Below the pieces are notes generated by a model, which saw nothing but the letters and a program-made list of their open reading frames with translations, was not told where the DNA came from and ran no database searches. DNA of 64,000 bases from CAVWXT01 sp963759115 (GTDB lineage: Bacteria > Planctomycetota > Planctomycetia > Pirellulales > Thermoguttaceae): the NCBI GenBank assembly GCA_963759115.1, contig CAVWXT010000006.1, positions 1,116,001 through 1,180,000 on the forward strand, written 5' to 3'. Of the stretch, positions 28,878 to 39,009 are shown in pieces. Position 1 is the stretch's first letter. Each line of letters starts with the position of its first letter. The position numbers were made by a program, and so were the translations under genes.

Positions 28878-31147
28878 TCAGTCCCCCTTGGGCGCCGAGG
28901 GTGCGATCTCGGCGCTCTCGTAGTCTGCCAAGTCGCGGGCGGCTTGGGCTGCCAGCGGGTGGCCGGTGGCCTCGTACACGCGCCGGCGAAGCCCGAGAAA
29001 CGCCTTTGTCCACGGCACGTTGGGCTCGAACGCGTTGATCTGCTCGGCCGCCGCTTGGACGTCACACATCGAGGCGATCATGCAGACGATCCCGCCCCGC
29101 CGATCCTCGGCACAACCGACGGCAAACGGCTCGCGGATGGCGGCGAACAGCCGGCCGGCCTGTCGGCGGTCCTGATGGGCCACCAGCGCGGCAACCTCCA
29201 GCGCCCCGTGAACGATGTCGACCACCGGCCACGGGTCGTCGTGCAATCGTTCAAAGGCGGTCACCAGGGCGTCCGCGGACTTGTCGAACTTGCCTTGCTG
29301 CCACAGGAGAATCCCTTTGATCGCCGCCGCCTCCGTCGCCTGGAAGGGCGCCAACTGCGCGATCAGCGGCTCCGCCTTGGGGTCGCCCAACACGGCGTAG
29401 GCGTAGGCCAGGACGGCGATTTCCGCCGGAAAGTCGGCTACCCCGTCGCGCTCCCAGGCCGCCGCGGTGACGCGCGAGTCGCGGGTGGGAAACCCCTCCA
29501 GCATCACTCGCCGTTCGCGCTCGACGCGATCCTGGTCCACCGTGCCATCCACGAGCGTCGGCCGCTCGCGCCAATGGCCACCGCAAGCTTGCGGAGATCG
29601 CCGATCGAGATTCCGCCCTGTTTTCCCAGCGTGCGGGCAAAACCGTATTCCACTTCATTGCGGTCGTCCGTATTCCACCGCGCGCCTTCCTGCCGAGCCA
29701 GAGCGGCCACCAGCGCCGGCCCGCCCACGTAACGCGCCAAGACCCCTTCGAGGTCCGTCGCGTGCCACGCGCAGGTCAGGGCCGATGGGAACGGCGCCTG
29801 GCGAATCCGTCCTTGCAGGGTCGGCACGGAATAACGCAGGGGCTTCATCGATCCCAACAGGAGCATGTCCGTGGTGCCCGTCTGCCAGATTTCGGCCTGC
29901 GGAAAAACCGACTGGAGCGTGGCGCACACGGTGCAAACGGTCCGTTGGTCGATCTCATAGCCCTGCAACCACTGCACGAACAGGCCATCCTCATTGAGCC
30001 GATCGCGGCCCGCCAGGTAGAACTCGCGGGTGAAGAGGCCGGCCACGCCGCTGCGATAAGGGTTGGACGGCTCGGAGACGATCAGGTCGTACCGCTGCGG
30101 AGAGGTCAACAGCACTTCGCGGGCGTCGTTGTAGATGCGGCGAACCTTGGGATGCCGCAGAACGTCGTGATTGATCGAGCGGCAGCGGTTGGCCATCTCG
30201 TCGAGCGCCGGTTCGAGTTCCACCACGTCGACTCGTTCGACGGAGGGCACTTCCGCCAGCCAGCCGGCCGTCTCGCCGGTTCCCAGTCCCACGACCACGG
30301 CCGTCTTGGGGTTGGGATGGAGCAGCGAGCCGACCAGTCCCAGCATGATTTGCGTCCCCGCGTCGCCGATGGCGTTGCCGTCGGTCTTGCCGTTGACGAT
30401 GAACGCCAGGCCGTGCAAGACGCCAATGGCGACGCTGGATTCCACGCCGTCCGCTTCCCAGAGAATCTTGTGCCTCTCGGCGTTCTCCCATTTCTGCAGT
30501 TCGTTCCGGTTCTCGACGGGCACGTGGGCACGGGATGCGCCGATGCCGCTGTGCCGCCACACGGCCGTCGGGCCCGTTGCCAGCAGAAGGCAGAGGGCAA
30601 CACCCGTGCCGCCCAGCGGCAGAATTGCGGCCAGGAAACGCCGCTCCCTCCGAAGCGAGACACACATTAGCGCAACGCTCAGTGCGGCCAGCAGTGCCGC
30701 CGCCGCCCGCCATGCGCCGGGGGCCGACAACAGCGGCAGCAGACCGAAGCCGCCCGCCAGCGAACCGAGGATCGCGCCCACTGTGTTCCACGTGACCGCC
30801 AACCCGGTTTGTTTGCCGATGTCTTTCTCGCCTCTTCCCAGCAAGGCAATCAGCAGCGGGAATTGCAGACCGCTCACAAAGGCCGCCGGAAAGACCACCA
30901 GCAAGGCAATGGCGATCCATCCCCAGACTTCTCCGCCGAACCCGTGCGCGTTCGTCTGGTGGATGTGGGCGGTCCAAATGGCAATGCGGTCGCCCAGGGC
31001 AAAAGGAAAGGCGACGAACGCGGCCTCCAAGGCACAGGTGGTGGCCAGGCTCCGCAGCGTAACGCGTTTTTCGGTGAACAGCCGCGTGTAGGCGGCTCCG
31101 CCCACGCCGATGCCGAACAGTGCCACGCCGAGAATCAGTGTTGTCAA
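28878..31147 (-). pseudogene. Spermidine-synthase-like membrane protein, C-terminal part (gene split by an IS)
   Basis: This continues the reading of 32642-33518 after the insertion sequence. It has several membrane helices (LTTLILGVALFGIGVGGAAY; IALLVVFPAAFVSGLQFPLL), then an aminopropyltransferase-like SAM-binding domain: VVVGLGTGETAGWLAE, RVDVVELEPALDEM, and DLIVSEPSNPYRSGVAGLFT. A helical tetratricopeptide-like tail follows (FPAEIAVLAYAYAVLGDPKA; ATEAAAIKGILLWQQGKFDK). One base is missing near 29575. The intact product would have about 1050 residues. Fused membrane/spermidine-synthase-like proteins are frequent in planctomycetes, and their substrate is unknown. With the IS in place no full-length product can be made. 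Confidence 0.8.
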
Positions 31148-32641
31148 CCAATAGAAATGTCCCCTGTTTTGCGCCAATAGAAATGTCCCGTTACTGTTAG
31201 TGGTATTCGTCTACCCTAAAGTGGCGTGCTCCGCGAGGCGAGCGCAGCGAGCCGAAGCGGAGCACGCCACTTTTTTCGCCGGCGGCGGGAGGGGGGCAGA
31301 GGGCTTCGATGGTGCCGCAGCCCTTCGCCGGCCGCGCCAGGGATGGTTGGCGGCAGGCTTTTGACCCTGGCTCGAGCCCGTCGGGCCGGTACGCTTGGCC
31401 GGCTTTGGCAGCGGCGGGGCCAGGATCGGCGACCAACACACTTCGCGCTCGCCAGCGAACACCCGCAGCACGCCGTCCAGCGGCTCGCAGACCGTCACGC
31501 GCTGACCGCTCCGAATGAACTCGGCCGTCTCACGCGGCAATTGCAAGATGCGATTCCGCCAACGCAATGTCCAGTCCTTGGCCACCACGCGCGATTCCTG
31601 AATCGACACGATGCGCGCCAGGTCCGTGCGCGGCCGACAGCGGGCGATGCCAGTCCTCCGCCCCAGCCGCCGCCACCGCGAAGCGTGCGTTGAATTCCGC
31701 CAGAAATGTCTCGTCCAGGAATCGGTTCGCCGACTCCAAGTCGGAGATCTTCGCGCGCCGCAACGCCTTGACCAGCCGATCCTGAAGCGTTCCGTTCATG
31801 CGCTCCACACGCCCCTTCGCTTGCGGACTCCGAGCCAGAATCAGTTCCACGTCCAGCTCGCGCATGGCTCGCCCAAATTGCGTTTCTGGCGGGCAATTGT
31901 CGAGCAAATCCGCGTCCGTCGGCTCGCCGTCCGGCCGATAAATACTGTGCTGATCCACGTACAGACCGCGCGGCAAGCCGTGCCGCCGGGCATAACGCTG
32001 AAACAAGTCCGACGACGATGCCCACGATTCTTTCTCGTAGAACCGCGCCGTCACCATTCCCGTGGCATCGTCGATCATGACCATCAGCACCGCCCAGCCG
32101 CGCCGCCCCTCGAACCAGTCGTGAAACGAACCGTCCATCTGCACCAACTCGCCCAGATGCTCGCGCCGCGTCCGACGACGACGATGCAGACGCCGCTTGC
32201 GCCGGCGATCCAACAAGCCCGCCTGCAACAGCCACCGCCGCAGCGTTGTCACCGAGACCTTCACGCCGTCTTCCTTCTCCAGGCATTCCGCCGCCAACGT
32301 CGCCCCGTAATCGGCATACCGCTCGCGATACAACGCCAGCGACCGCTGTTTCGTCTTCTCCGGCGAATGCCGATTGGGGGCTCGGCCACGCAGCCGATGC
32401 ACCAGGCCGGCATCGCCTTCGCTCTGATACCGAGACCACGCCCGCTTCGTTTGACGATAGCTCAGCCCCAGCAGTTCGCTCGCCTCGACCAGCGTCATCC
32501 CCCCCGTTTTGACCCGGCTAAATGCCTCCAGCCGCTTTCGTTCCTTCCGACTCATCGAAATCGTCCCCATTCTCTCGTTTCCTTTCGGAAACGATCTTAG
32601 GGGACATTTCTATTGGTCGCTAATGGGGACAATTCTAATGG
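31148..32641 (-). mobile_element. ISNCY-type insertion sequence with doubled terminal repeats
   Basis: A 1494-base element that splits a membrane-protein gene. Left outer end CCAATAGAAATGTCCCC (31148-31164), left inner copy at 31174-31189, right inner copy GGGGACATTTCTATTGG (32600-32616), right outer GGGGACAATTCTAATGG (32625-32641). The ends are thus tandem copies of one inverted repeat; the right outer copy differs from the others at two positions. The transposase is read on the minus strand. A palindrome covering its 3' end (31219-31276) could act as terminator. I found no clear target duplication. Confidence 0.8.
31211..32570 (-). CDS. ISNCY-family transposase (one frameshift)
   Basis: About 452 residues after mending. 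An N-terminal helix-turn-helix (TLVEASELLGLSYRQTKRAW) is followed by GLVHRLRGRAPNRHSPE, characteristic of this family. The DDE integrase core follows: LVQMDGSFHDWFEGR (first Asp), GLYVDQHSIYR (second Asp), and GRVERMNGTLQDRLVKALR (Glu). One extra base near 31625 breaks the frame after EDWHRPLS; the C-terminal domain then continues with SIQESRVVAKDWTLRWRNR, the normal end region of these transposases, and a Lys/Pro-rich tail. If the indel is an assembly error the element may be active. Confidence 0.82.
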
Positions 32642-33518
32642 CGCACGACAGCCTCGCCGAGAATCAGCCCGAAGGTGAACGTGGTGCCGCCCAACAGCGG
32701 CCCCAGCATCCGGTACCACACCAGTTCCATGAGGAAGAAGGCGAAGCCCACCGTGCCTGCTGCGAGGTAGATCAGACGGGCGTGGCTGCTCCCAGAAGAC
32801 TCGCGATCCAGCACAAAGCCTCCTTGCGGCAACGGGGCGGCCTTGGGCCGCGGCCGCGATTTTCTGGCAGCGGCAGCCGGTGCCCTCGCCGTAGTTGGCA
32901 CTCCACGGCGCGACAATCCGAAGGCCACAAGCGCGGTGATCGCATTGATCGCGCAGGCCGACCACAGCGTGGTCCGGGTGCCCAGCACCTCGAGCGCGAA
33001 GAAGGTGCTGACCGCTACTCCCAGCACGGCGCCCAAGGTGTTTGCGCCATAGAGCAGTGCGGCCGCGCGCCGATGGCGGTCGTCGGCCGTGGTGACCGCC
33101 CGCACGGCGGCGGGCAGCGTGCCGCCCATCAAGACCGTTGGTGCGCCCAGCACCAAGGCCGCCAGCAAGAGTCGCACGATCGTCGCCCCGACCGGGCCGA
33201 GGGCAAGTTGTCCCCCGAGCGCCACGTAGACGGCGCGAATCAGGTCGACCAGCCACGGGCTCGCGGCGGCGGTGACGGCCACCGAAATCTCCAGCAGGGC
33301 GTAGAGCGCCAGCGGATTGGGGTGGCGGTCGGCGCCCGTCCCAGCAACGCATTTCCCAATCCTAATCCGCCCATGAAGATGGCCAGGACGGCGGCCGACG
33401 CGGCGGTCGAGACCCCGAAAACCAAGCGGAACTCCCGGAACCAACCGACCTGATACACGAGCGCGCACATGCCCGACAGAAAGAGCAGTCCGGCGACGCT
33501 GAAGACGTTCCGCCTCAT
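32642..33518 (-). pseudogene. Spermidine-synthase-like membrane protein, N-terminal part (gene split by an IS)
   Basis: The N-terminal membrane domain of the gene continued at 28878-31147. It starts MRRNVFSVAGLLFLSGMCAL and holds about seven hydrophobic helices, including the family's VYQVGWFREFRLVFG and GGLGLGNALLG, GAPTVLMGGTLPAAVRA, LLYGANTLGAVLGV and LMELVWYRMLGPLLGGTTFT. One base is missing near 33350. The sequence runs into the insertion sequence directly after GLILGEAVVR and then meets a stop within the IS terminal repeat. The join to LTTLILG on the far side is seamless in sense, which shows where the gene was interrupted. Confidence 0.8.
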
Positions 33519-33549
33519 CCGCGAAATCCCCGTTCCCCCGCGGCCGTGC

Positions 33550-35285
33550 TCAACGTGCCTGGTACACCCGCTTGCCGCCAAGATACGTCTGCAGCACCGC
33601 GATCTGCTTCACTTCGTCCACCGGGCAGGTGAGGATGTCGCGGTCCAGCACGATCAGGTCGGCCAGTTTCCCCGGCTCCAGCGAGCCCTTTTCCTTCTCC
33701 TCGAAGGTCAGGTACGCGCAGTTGATGGTGTAGAGCCGGATGGCCTGCTCGCGCGTGAGGCATTGCTCGGGGTGCAGCGGCGTCGCGGTCCAGCGCGGCA
33801 ATCGCCGCAGCGTAATCCAGATGCCGAGGAACGGATTGTACGGGTTGTTGGATATCATGCTGTCGAGCTTGAACGTGTGATCGGAGCCGCCGCCGATCAT
33901 CACGCCGTGCTCGAAGAGCGTCTTGTACGGCTGGAAGTAGGTGAGCCGATCCTGGCCGAAATGCTGCAACAGGGTCATGCCGTCGAGGTAGAGCCAGGCC
34001 GGTTGCATGTCGGCGACGATGCCCAGCCGCTGCATCTTCTCGATCGCTTCCAGGGTCATGAAGTTGTTGTGCGAGATGCAGGGCCGCTTCGGCTTGACCG
34101 GGAAATCGCGGTCGACGCGCTCGTAGGCGTCGATCAAGGCGTCGCACCGCGCCGTCGCCGACGGTGTGCGCGGTCAATTGCAGGTCGTTTTCGAGCGTCA
34201 GCCTGGCGATCTTGTAGAGGGGTTCCGGTTCGACGAACTTCAGCCCGCGGTACTGCGGATCGGTGATCGCATAGATTTTGCTCACGCCCCACGGCTGGCG
34301 CATGTAGGCGCTGCCGGTGAGCATGCCGCCGTCGAGAAAGATTTTCACGCCGCGGAGCCAAAGCAGGTTGTCGTACTGGTGCAGCGGATGGCGGGCGGCG
34401 TGAAGGATGCCGGTCTCGACCTTGTCCCACGGCGTCTGGGCATCGACGTAGTAGGTGAGAAACATGCGGCAGGTAAGCTCGCCGCGGTCCTTCAACTGCT
34501 GATACAGCGCGATCGAGTCGTCGTTGGTCTTCCGGTCGACCACGCCGGTAATGCCCACGGCGTTGTAATTGGCCAAGAGCGTCCGCAGGCAGTCGCGCCG
34601 CTGGTCGGTGGTGGGCATCTTGTTCGACGACTTGAACTTGATGAACCGGGCGCAGTTGCGCAGCATGCCGGTGGGCTCCTGCGTGGCCGGGTCGCGCTCG
34701 ACGGTGCCCGAAAAACCGTCGGTGATCTGGAAGTTCTTGTCGATGCCGCAGAGTTTCAGGGCCAGCCGAATTGAGCACGGCGTCGGGACCCGTGCGATAG
34801 GCGATCGGATGGCGGGGCGCCGCTTCGTCGAGCTCCTGCCGGGTGGGATAGCGCTGGTCGCGGAGCCGCGTGATGAACACCTGTTCGAGCGACAGCCATT
34901 GGCCTTCCGGCACTACGGCCGCCCGCGATTTGTAGTAGCGGAGTACGTCGGCGATGGTTTCCATTTCGGGCACGGGATGATCGAACTCGTAGACCGAGGC
35001 CATGTCGGGATGGGCGTGCGAGTCGATCAGGCCGGGCAGCACCGTCTTGCCTTGCAGATCGACCTGTCTGGTATTCGGCCCGGCCAGCTTGCGGATTTCG
35101 TCGTTGCCGCCGACGGCGAGAATCCGCTCGCCGCGGATGGCCGCCGCTTCGACGATGCGGAACTGCGGGTCAACCGTGACGATCTTGCCGTGATGCAGTA
35201 CGAGATCGGCCGGCTCGTCGGCGTACAACGCGGTTGCTGAAATGGTCAGCAGAAACACTACCGAAAGCATGGGCCGCCGGAACAT
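33550..35285 (-). CDS. YtcJ-type amidohydrolase, exported (two frameshifts)
   Basis: About 577 residues after mending, a normal length for YtcJ-like metal-dependent hydrolases. The ATG at 35285 has AAGGAG upstream and begins a signal peptide (MLSVVFLLTISATALYA). Landmarks: LVLHHGKIVTVDPQ, the first metal site LPGLIDSHAHPD, GVVDRKTNDD in the middle, HTVGDGAV, PCISHNNFMT, GGGSDHTFKLD, then GSLEPGKLADLIVLDRDIL at the end. Single extra bases near 34775 and 34140 break the frame. The family hydrolyses amide bonds of varied small molecules, so the substrate is unknown. It is followed on the opposite side by a palindromic repeat at 35405. Confidence 0.85.
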
Positions 35286-35404
35286 GTGTTGTCTCCTTCT
35301 TCGTACGGTGAATTGAAGCAAGGCGCATCATAGCACGATGATGTCAGCTAGGCAACGATGGGCATTTTGTCTATCATTGCGAAAACAAAGACTTGCTTGG
35401 TTCT

Positions 35405-35513
35405 GGTTCCCACGCTCTGCGTGGGAACCCGTGTTGTCCCGACGTTCCGCGTCGAACCAAACGACGCAGAGCGCCGCAGACGGTGCGTTCCCACGCAGAG
35501 CGTGGGAACGAGG
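35405..35513. repeat. Inverted repeat with GTTCCCACGC arms
   Basis: GGTTCCCACGCTCTGCGTGG (35405-35424, running on to GAACCC) is mirrored by GCGTTCCCACGCAGAGCGTG (35486-35505). Each arm is itself a hairpin of the word GTTCCCACGCTCTGCGTGG. Inside are further palindromic words such as GACGTTCCGCGTC. It is noncoding and lies just before the MutS-like gene. Confidence 0.75.
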
Positions 35514-35546
35514 ATTTTCACTCTCCCAAACCCGGGGCGCTATGCG

Positions 35547-37408
35547 ATGGACGACAACCGCGCCGCGATCGAGACGGAATACCGGCGACGTGCAGACAAC
35601 TTCGCCGCGGCGGAGAATCGCTGGGCGTTTCGCGAACGCATGGTGATGCACCTCCGCGTGGCGACCTTTGTCGTTGCCGCGGCGATGTTTGCCTTGGGAT
35701 GGAACAGCGACATGGGCAAAGCTGTGGTATTCGGCGGGATGTCTTGCGATGGGCGGGTTTGCGGCGGCGGTGGCGTATCACGAACACGTCCGCCGCCAGA
35801 TGCGGCGCAACGGCCTGCTGCGGCAGATCAACGAACAGGCGATCGCCCGCCTGCATCGCCAGTGGCAGGCGTTGCCCGAGACGCACGTCGAAGTGCCGCC
35901 GGAACACCAGGCCGTCGCCGCCGATCTGGACCTTTTCGGCCATGCGTCGTTGTTTCACCTCCTCTGCTCCGCCAACACGCCGCTGGGAATCCGCATCCTG
36001 CGCGATTGGCTGTTGGAGCCGGCGTCTCCCGACGAGATCAAACGCCGACAGCGAGCCGTGGCCGAACTTGCGCCGCACCTGGACCTGCGGCAAACGCTGA
36101 TCCTCGAAGGACGCCTGCTGGCGCGACCGAGGACGGACGGCCGGAACGATTCGTGGAATGGGCGGAAGGCGATCCCTGGCTCGCCGCGCGGCCGCGGCTG
36201 CGGTGGCTGTGCCGGATCGCGTCGGCCGCCGCGTTGCTGATCCCCCTGTTGACCTGCTGCGGCGTCCTTTCCGTCGAACTGGCGGCGGTGGCCTTGTTCG
36301 TGGTGCTGTGCTTGAACATCAACATCATCGCCCTGTTCGGAGGGAAAGTCCACGGCATCTTCACCGTCAGCAACCTGCGCCGCGGCGAGGCGGCGCGATA
36401 TCTGCGCATGTTCGAGCTGATGTACGCGATGCCCGATTCGAGCAGCGAACTGGACGCCGTCAAGCGCGAGGCGACAGGCCTTGGCGGGGGCGTCTGCTGC
36501 GCATGCGGCAATTGAACCGGATCGCGGCTCTGGCGAGGATTCGCCACGAGCCGTTCTTCAACCTATTTCGTCTACCTGCCCTTGCAGTTCATCTTCCTGT
36601 ACGACTTCCACGTCTTGGACCTGCTGGAGGCGTGGCAAGCGAAATACGGGCGAGTATGCGCGGCGCTGGTTCCTGGCGTTGGGGAAGTTCGAGGCCCTCT
36701 GCTCGCTGGCGACGCTCGTTCACGACCATCCCCAGCTGGACGATGCCCGAGGTCGACGCATCGGCCGAGCGGTTGCAGGCCCGGCAGCTCGGGCATCCGC
36801 TGCTGCCGTGCGAGACGTGCGTGGCCAACGACGTGGAGATCGGGCCCGCCGGCTCGTTCCTGCTGGTGACCGGCTCGAACATGTCGGGCAAGAGCACGCT
36901 GTTGCGCGCGATCGGCGTCAATGCGGTGCTCGCCCAAGCCGGTCGTCCGGTGTGTGCCGAGCACTTGACGATGCCGCCGGTCGTGCTGGCCACGAGCATG
37001 CGAATCCGCGATTCGTTGGAAGACGGCGTGTCGTTCTACATGGCCGAATTGATGCGATTGAAGGAGATCGTGGACGTCGCCCGCGACGCCGACTCGCGAA
37101 ACCACCGCACGCTCCTGTACCTCCTCGACGAAATCCTGCTAGGCACGAACTCCAAGGAGCGGCATCTCGCCGTGGTGCGCGTGCTGCAGCACCTGCTCGA
37201 GCGCGGCGCCATCGGCGCCATTTCGACGCACGACCTGGACCTGGCCACCAGCGAATCGTTGGCCGGCGCCTGCCGCTGCGTCCATTTCTGCGAGACGCTG
37301 CACGATCAGGACGCGGAGCGGCCGATGACCTTCGACTATCGGCTGCGGCCCGGCATCGCCACCACCTCCAACGCGTTGAAGCTGCTGGAAATCGTCGGGT
37401 TGGAGTAG
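35547..37408 (+). CDS. Membrane-anchored MutS-like ATPase (about six indels)
   Basis: About 619 residues when read across indels near 35745, 36125, 36480, 36560, 36640 and 36735. Residues about 35-75 form two membrane helices (RVATFVVAAAMFALGW; GGFAAAVAYHEHVRR), and a second pair lies near 230-275 (AAALLIPLLTCCGVLSV; LFVVLCLNINIIALFG). The C-terminal third is a MutS domain V ATPase: Walker A TGSNMSGKSTLLRAIG (about 441), DSLEDGVSFYMAELMRLKEI, Walker B LLYLLDEILLGTN, and the STHDLDLA switch. There is no N-terminal mismatch-recognition domain, so it is not canonical MutS; it resembles the MutS-family membrane proteins found in Bacteroidetes and planctomycetes, whose role is not known. The ATG at 35547 is the first in frame after the repeat. 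Confidence 0.78.
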
Positions 37409-37410
37409 CT

Positions 37411-37467
37411 GTAGGGTGCGTGAAACGCACCAGGAGCCCTCTTTGAAGGTGCGTTTCACGCACCTAC
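37411..37467. repeat. Inverted repeat of the GGTGCGTTTCACGCACC type
   Basis: GTAGGGTGCGTGAAACGCAC (37411-37430) is mirrored by GGTGCGTTTCACGCACCTAC (37448-37467) around a short spacer. It starts right after the stop codon of the MutS-like gene and may serve as its transcript end, though there is no T-run. Confidence 0.75.
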
Positions 37468-37570
37468 GGCTGGAAATCGCCGTTTTTCCGCGCTCATTCT
37501 GCCCGGCTCGGTGCACTAGTATATTGGGAGTTGACGAGCGACTCCTGACCCCAGGCCCGTGGTCCAGAAG

Positions 37571-38098
37571 ATGTTGGGACGAACCGACGCCGAGCTGGTT
37601 CGAGCGGCTCGCCAAGGCGACGTGAGCAGTTTTGGCGAACTGTACCGCCGACACTATCGGGCGGCCGTTGGCATTGCCCACGGCGCGCTGTGGGACTATC
37701 ACCTCGCGGAGGACGCTGCCCAGGAGGCCTTTGCCATCGCTTGCCGCGATTTGGGCCGGCTGCGACAGGCCGACCGGTTCGCCCCGTGGCTGGGCGGGAT
37801 CTGCCGCAAGGTGGCCCGCCGCGCCGCCAGGTCCCGATTCCGCCACGCGCTTACGGAAGAGGCGATCCCGGCGGCCGAAATCGAGCGGCCCGATGAGCGG
37901 CACGACGCCGTGTGGCAGTCGGTCGGCCGATTGCCCCAGCCAGCCAAGGAAGTGATCCTGTTGCACTATTTCAGCGGACTATCGCACCAGCAGATTGCCG
38001 AGACCCTGGGCATTTCCTCCCAGGCGGTCCACGGACGGCTGCTGCGGGCCAGACAGAAACTCGCCGAAGACCTCAGACGCAACGGTCTGGGGTCGTGA
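37571..38098 (+). CDS. ECF-subfamily RNA polymerase sigma factor
   Basis: A 175-residue sigma factor with the classical two-domain layout. Region 2: LVRAARQGDVSSFGELYRRH, YHLAEDAAQEAFAIACRDLG. Region 4: LPQPAKEVILLHYFSGLSHQ, QIAETLGISSQAVHGRLLRA. The ATG at 37571 is used; an in-frame GTG lies four codons upstream. The next gene on the strand (39010) looks like its membrane anti-sigma partner, but a group II intron and an inverted repeat, together about 860 bases, now separate the two. The product is probably held inactive at the membrane until a signal arrives. Confidence 0.9.
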   Translation: MLGRTDAELVRAARQGDVSSFGELYRRHYRAAVGIAHGALWDYHLAEDAAQEAFAIACRDLGRLRQADRFAPWLGGICRKVARRAARSRFRHALTEEAIPAAEIERPDERHDAVWQSVGRLPQPAKEVILLHYFSGLSHQQIAETLGISSQAVHGRLLRARQKLAEDLRRNGLGS

Positions 38099-38105
38099 AG
38101 TTTTG

Positions 38106-38891
38106 ATAGGGGTAGGGAAGGCCGGTTAAGTTCCCGGCCTCCCCTCCCTCCGAACCGGACTGGCGGATTTCCCGCATCCGGCTCTCCGGTTAGTGGTGTT
38201 ACCTCGTAGAGGATTGGTGAACCGAGCGCGGGAAGGAAACAAGGTTCCTTCTCGGGATCGGCAGAAGCGAAAGGCCCTGACCTTCACGGGAAGGCCACCA
38301 ACATGCAACATCGACGGTGCGGCCAATCTGAGCCAAGTTACGTGTGCCTGACGCAGTCCGTCGTGGCTAGTCGTTGCCGACACTCGCGGTACGGTGTGGT
38401 TTTGGCCGTGCGTCATGTTTCATCCCCTTTCCTGCGTCCCTTTGCTCGACGGGCATTGCCCCGCTTCCTCGCTCGTATGGACGCTCTGACTCCTGGGCGG
38501 TCGATTCTTCGTATCCTTATCAGGGACAATGAACTTCGTCCTTGTACCCGCCCAGGTCTCCTTGCTTCATGTATCAAACCTTCCGACCGTTCCGCCTCCA
38601 ACCACCTGTTGCCGCCTCTGGGGCTTGGTTTGGTTTCCCCCCGGAGCTTACCGCGCGGTCTGCCGACCGCATCCCTTGCGAGGACCACAGCGTCACTTGG
38701 GCTTCGCCTTTTCCTAGCAGGCTCGCCACGACAACCGGCCGAATCGAGTTCGTCATCCTGCGGACCAGCCGTTCACCTTCAGTTGCTCTCCACCCCCTCT
38801 CACGAGGACGCAGTTACTTTCGGTTACGAAGTTCAAACCCAACTTCGACAAGGACTTGCACCTTGCTGATTCGATACACTCACAAGCGCAC
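38106..38891 (-). mobile_element. Group II intron without ORF (ribozyme only), minus strand
   Basis: A 786-base element read on the minus strand. The 5' end is GTGCGCTTGTG (38891), matching the GUGYG consensus, followed by GGTGCAAGTCC. Domain V is evident near 38195-38160: GAGCCGGA pairs with TCCGGTTC over eight bases (with the AGC triad) around GCGGGAAATCCGC. Domain VI follows as a GC-rich hairpin (GGGGAGGCCGG with CCGGCCTTCCCTACCCC) with a bulged A seven bases before the 3' end CCCCTAT (38106). TAGGA at about 38716-38712 could be EBS1 for the 5' exon end TCCTA. No reverse transcriptase is encoded, so any mobility would need a protein from elsewhere. Open frames inside it, on either strand, are not genes. 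Confidence 0.8.
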
Positions 38892-38960
38892 TAGGAGGCG
38901 ACTCCCGTCGCCGAATTTCCAGTGTTTCGCCGCACCATCGGCGACTGGAGTCGCCTCCTA
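38892..38960. repeat. Inverted repeat abutting the group II intron
   Basis: TAGGAGGCGACTCC-CGTCGCC (38892-38912) is mirrored by GGCGACTGGAGTCGCCTCCT plus A (38940-38960) at 20 of 21 positions with a 27-base loop. The intron's first base (38891) directly touches this stem, so the stem is its 5' exon. Confidence 0.8.
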
Positions 38961-39009
38961 CAGTCGTTATTCTGCGATAAGACACAACCTCTCCGGGAAG
39001 GAGGCAGAA

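Noticed and set aside
38303..38869. An open frame of 188 codons on the plus strand, of a kind often annotated as a hypothetical protein
   Set aside because: It lies wholly inside the antisense of the group II intron; its conservation is explained by the ribozyme sequence.
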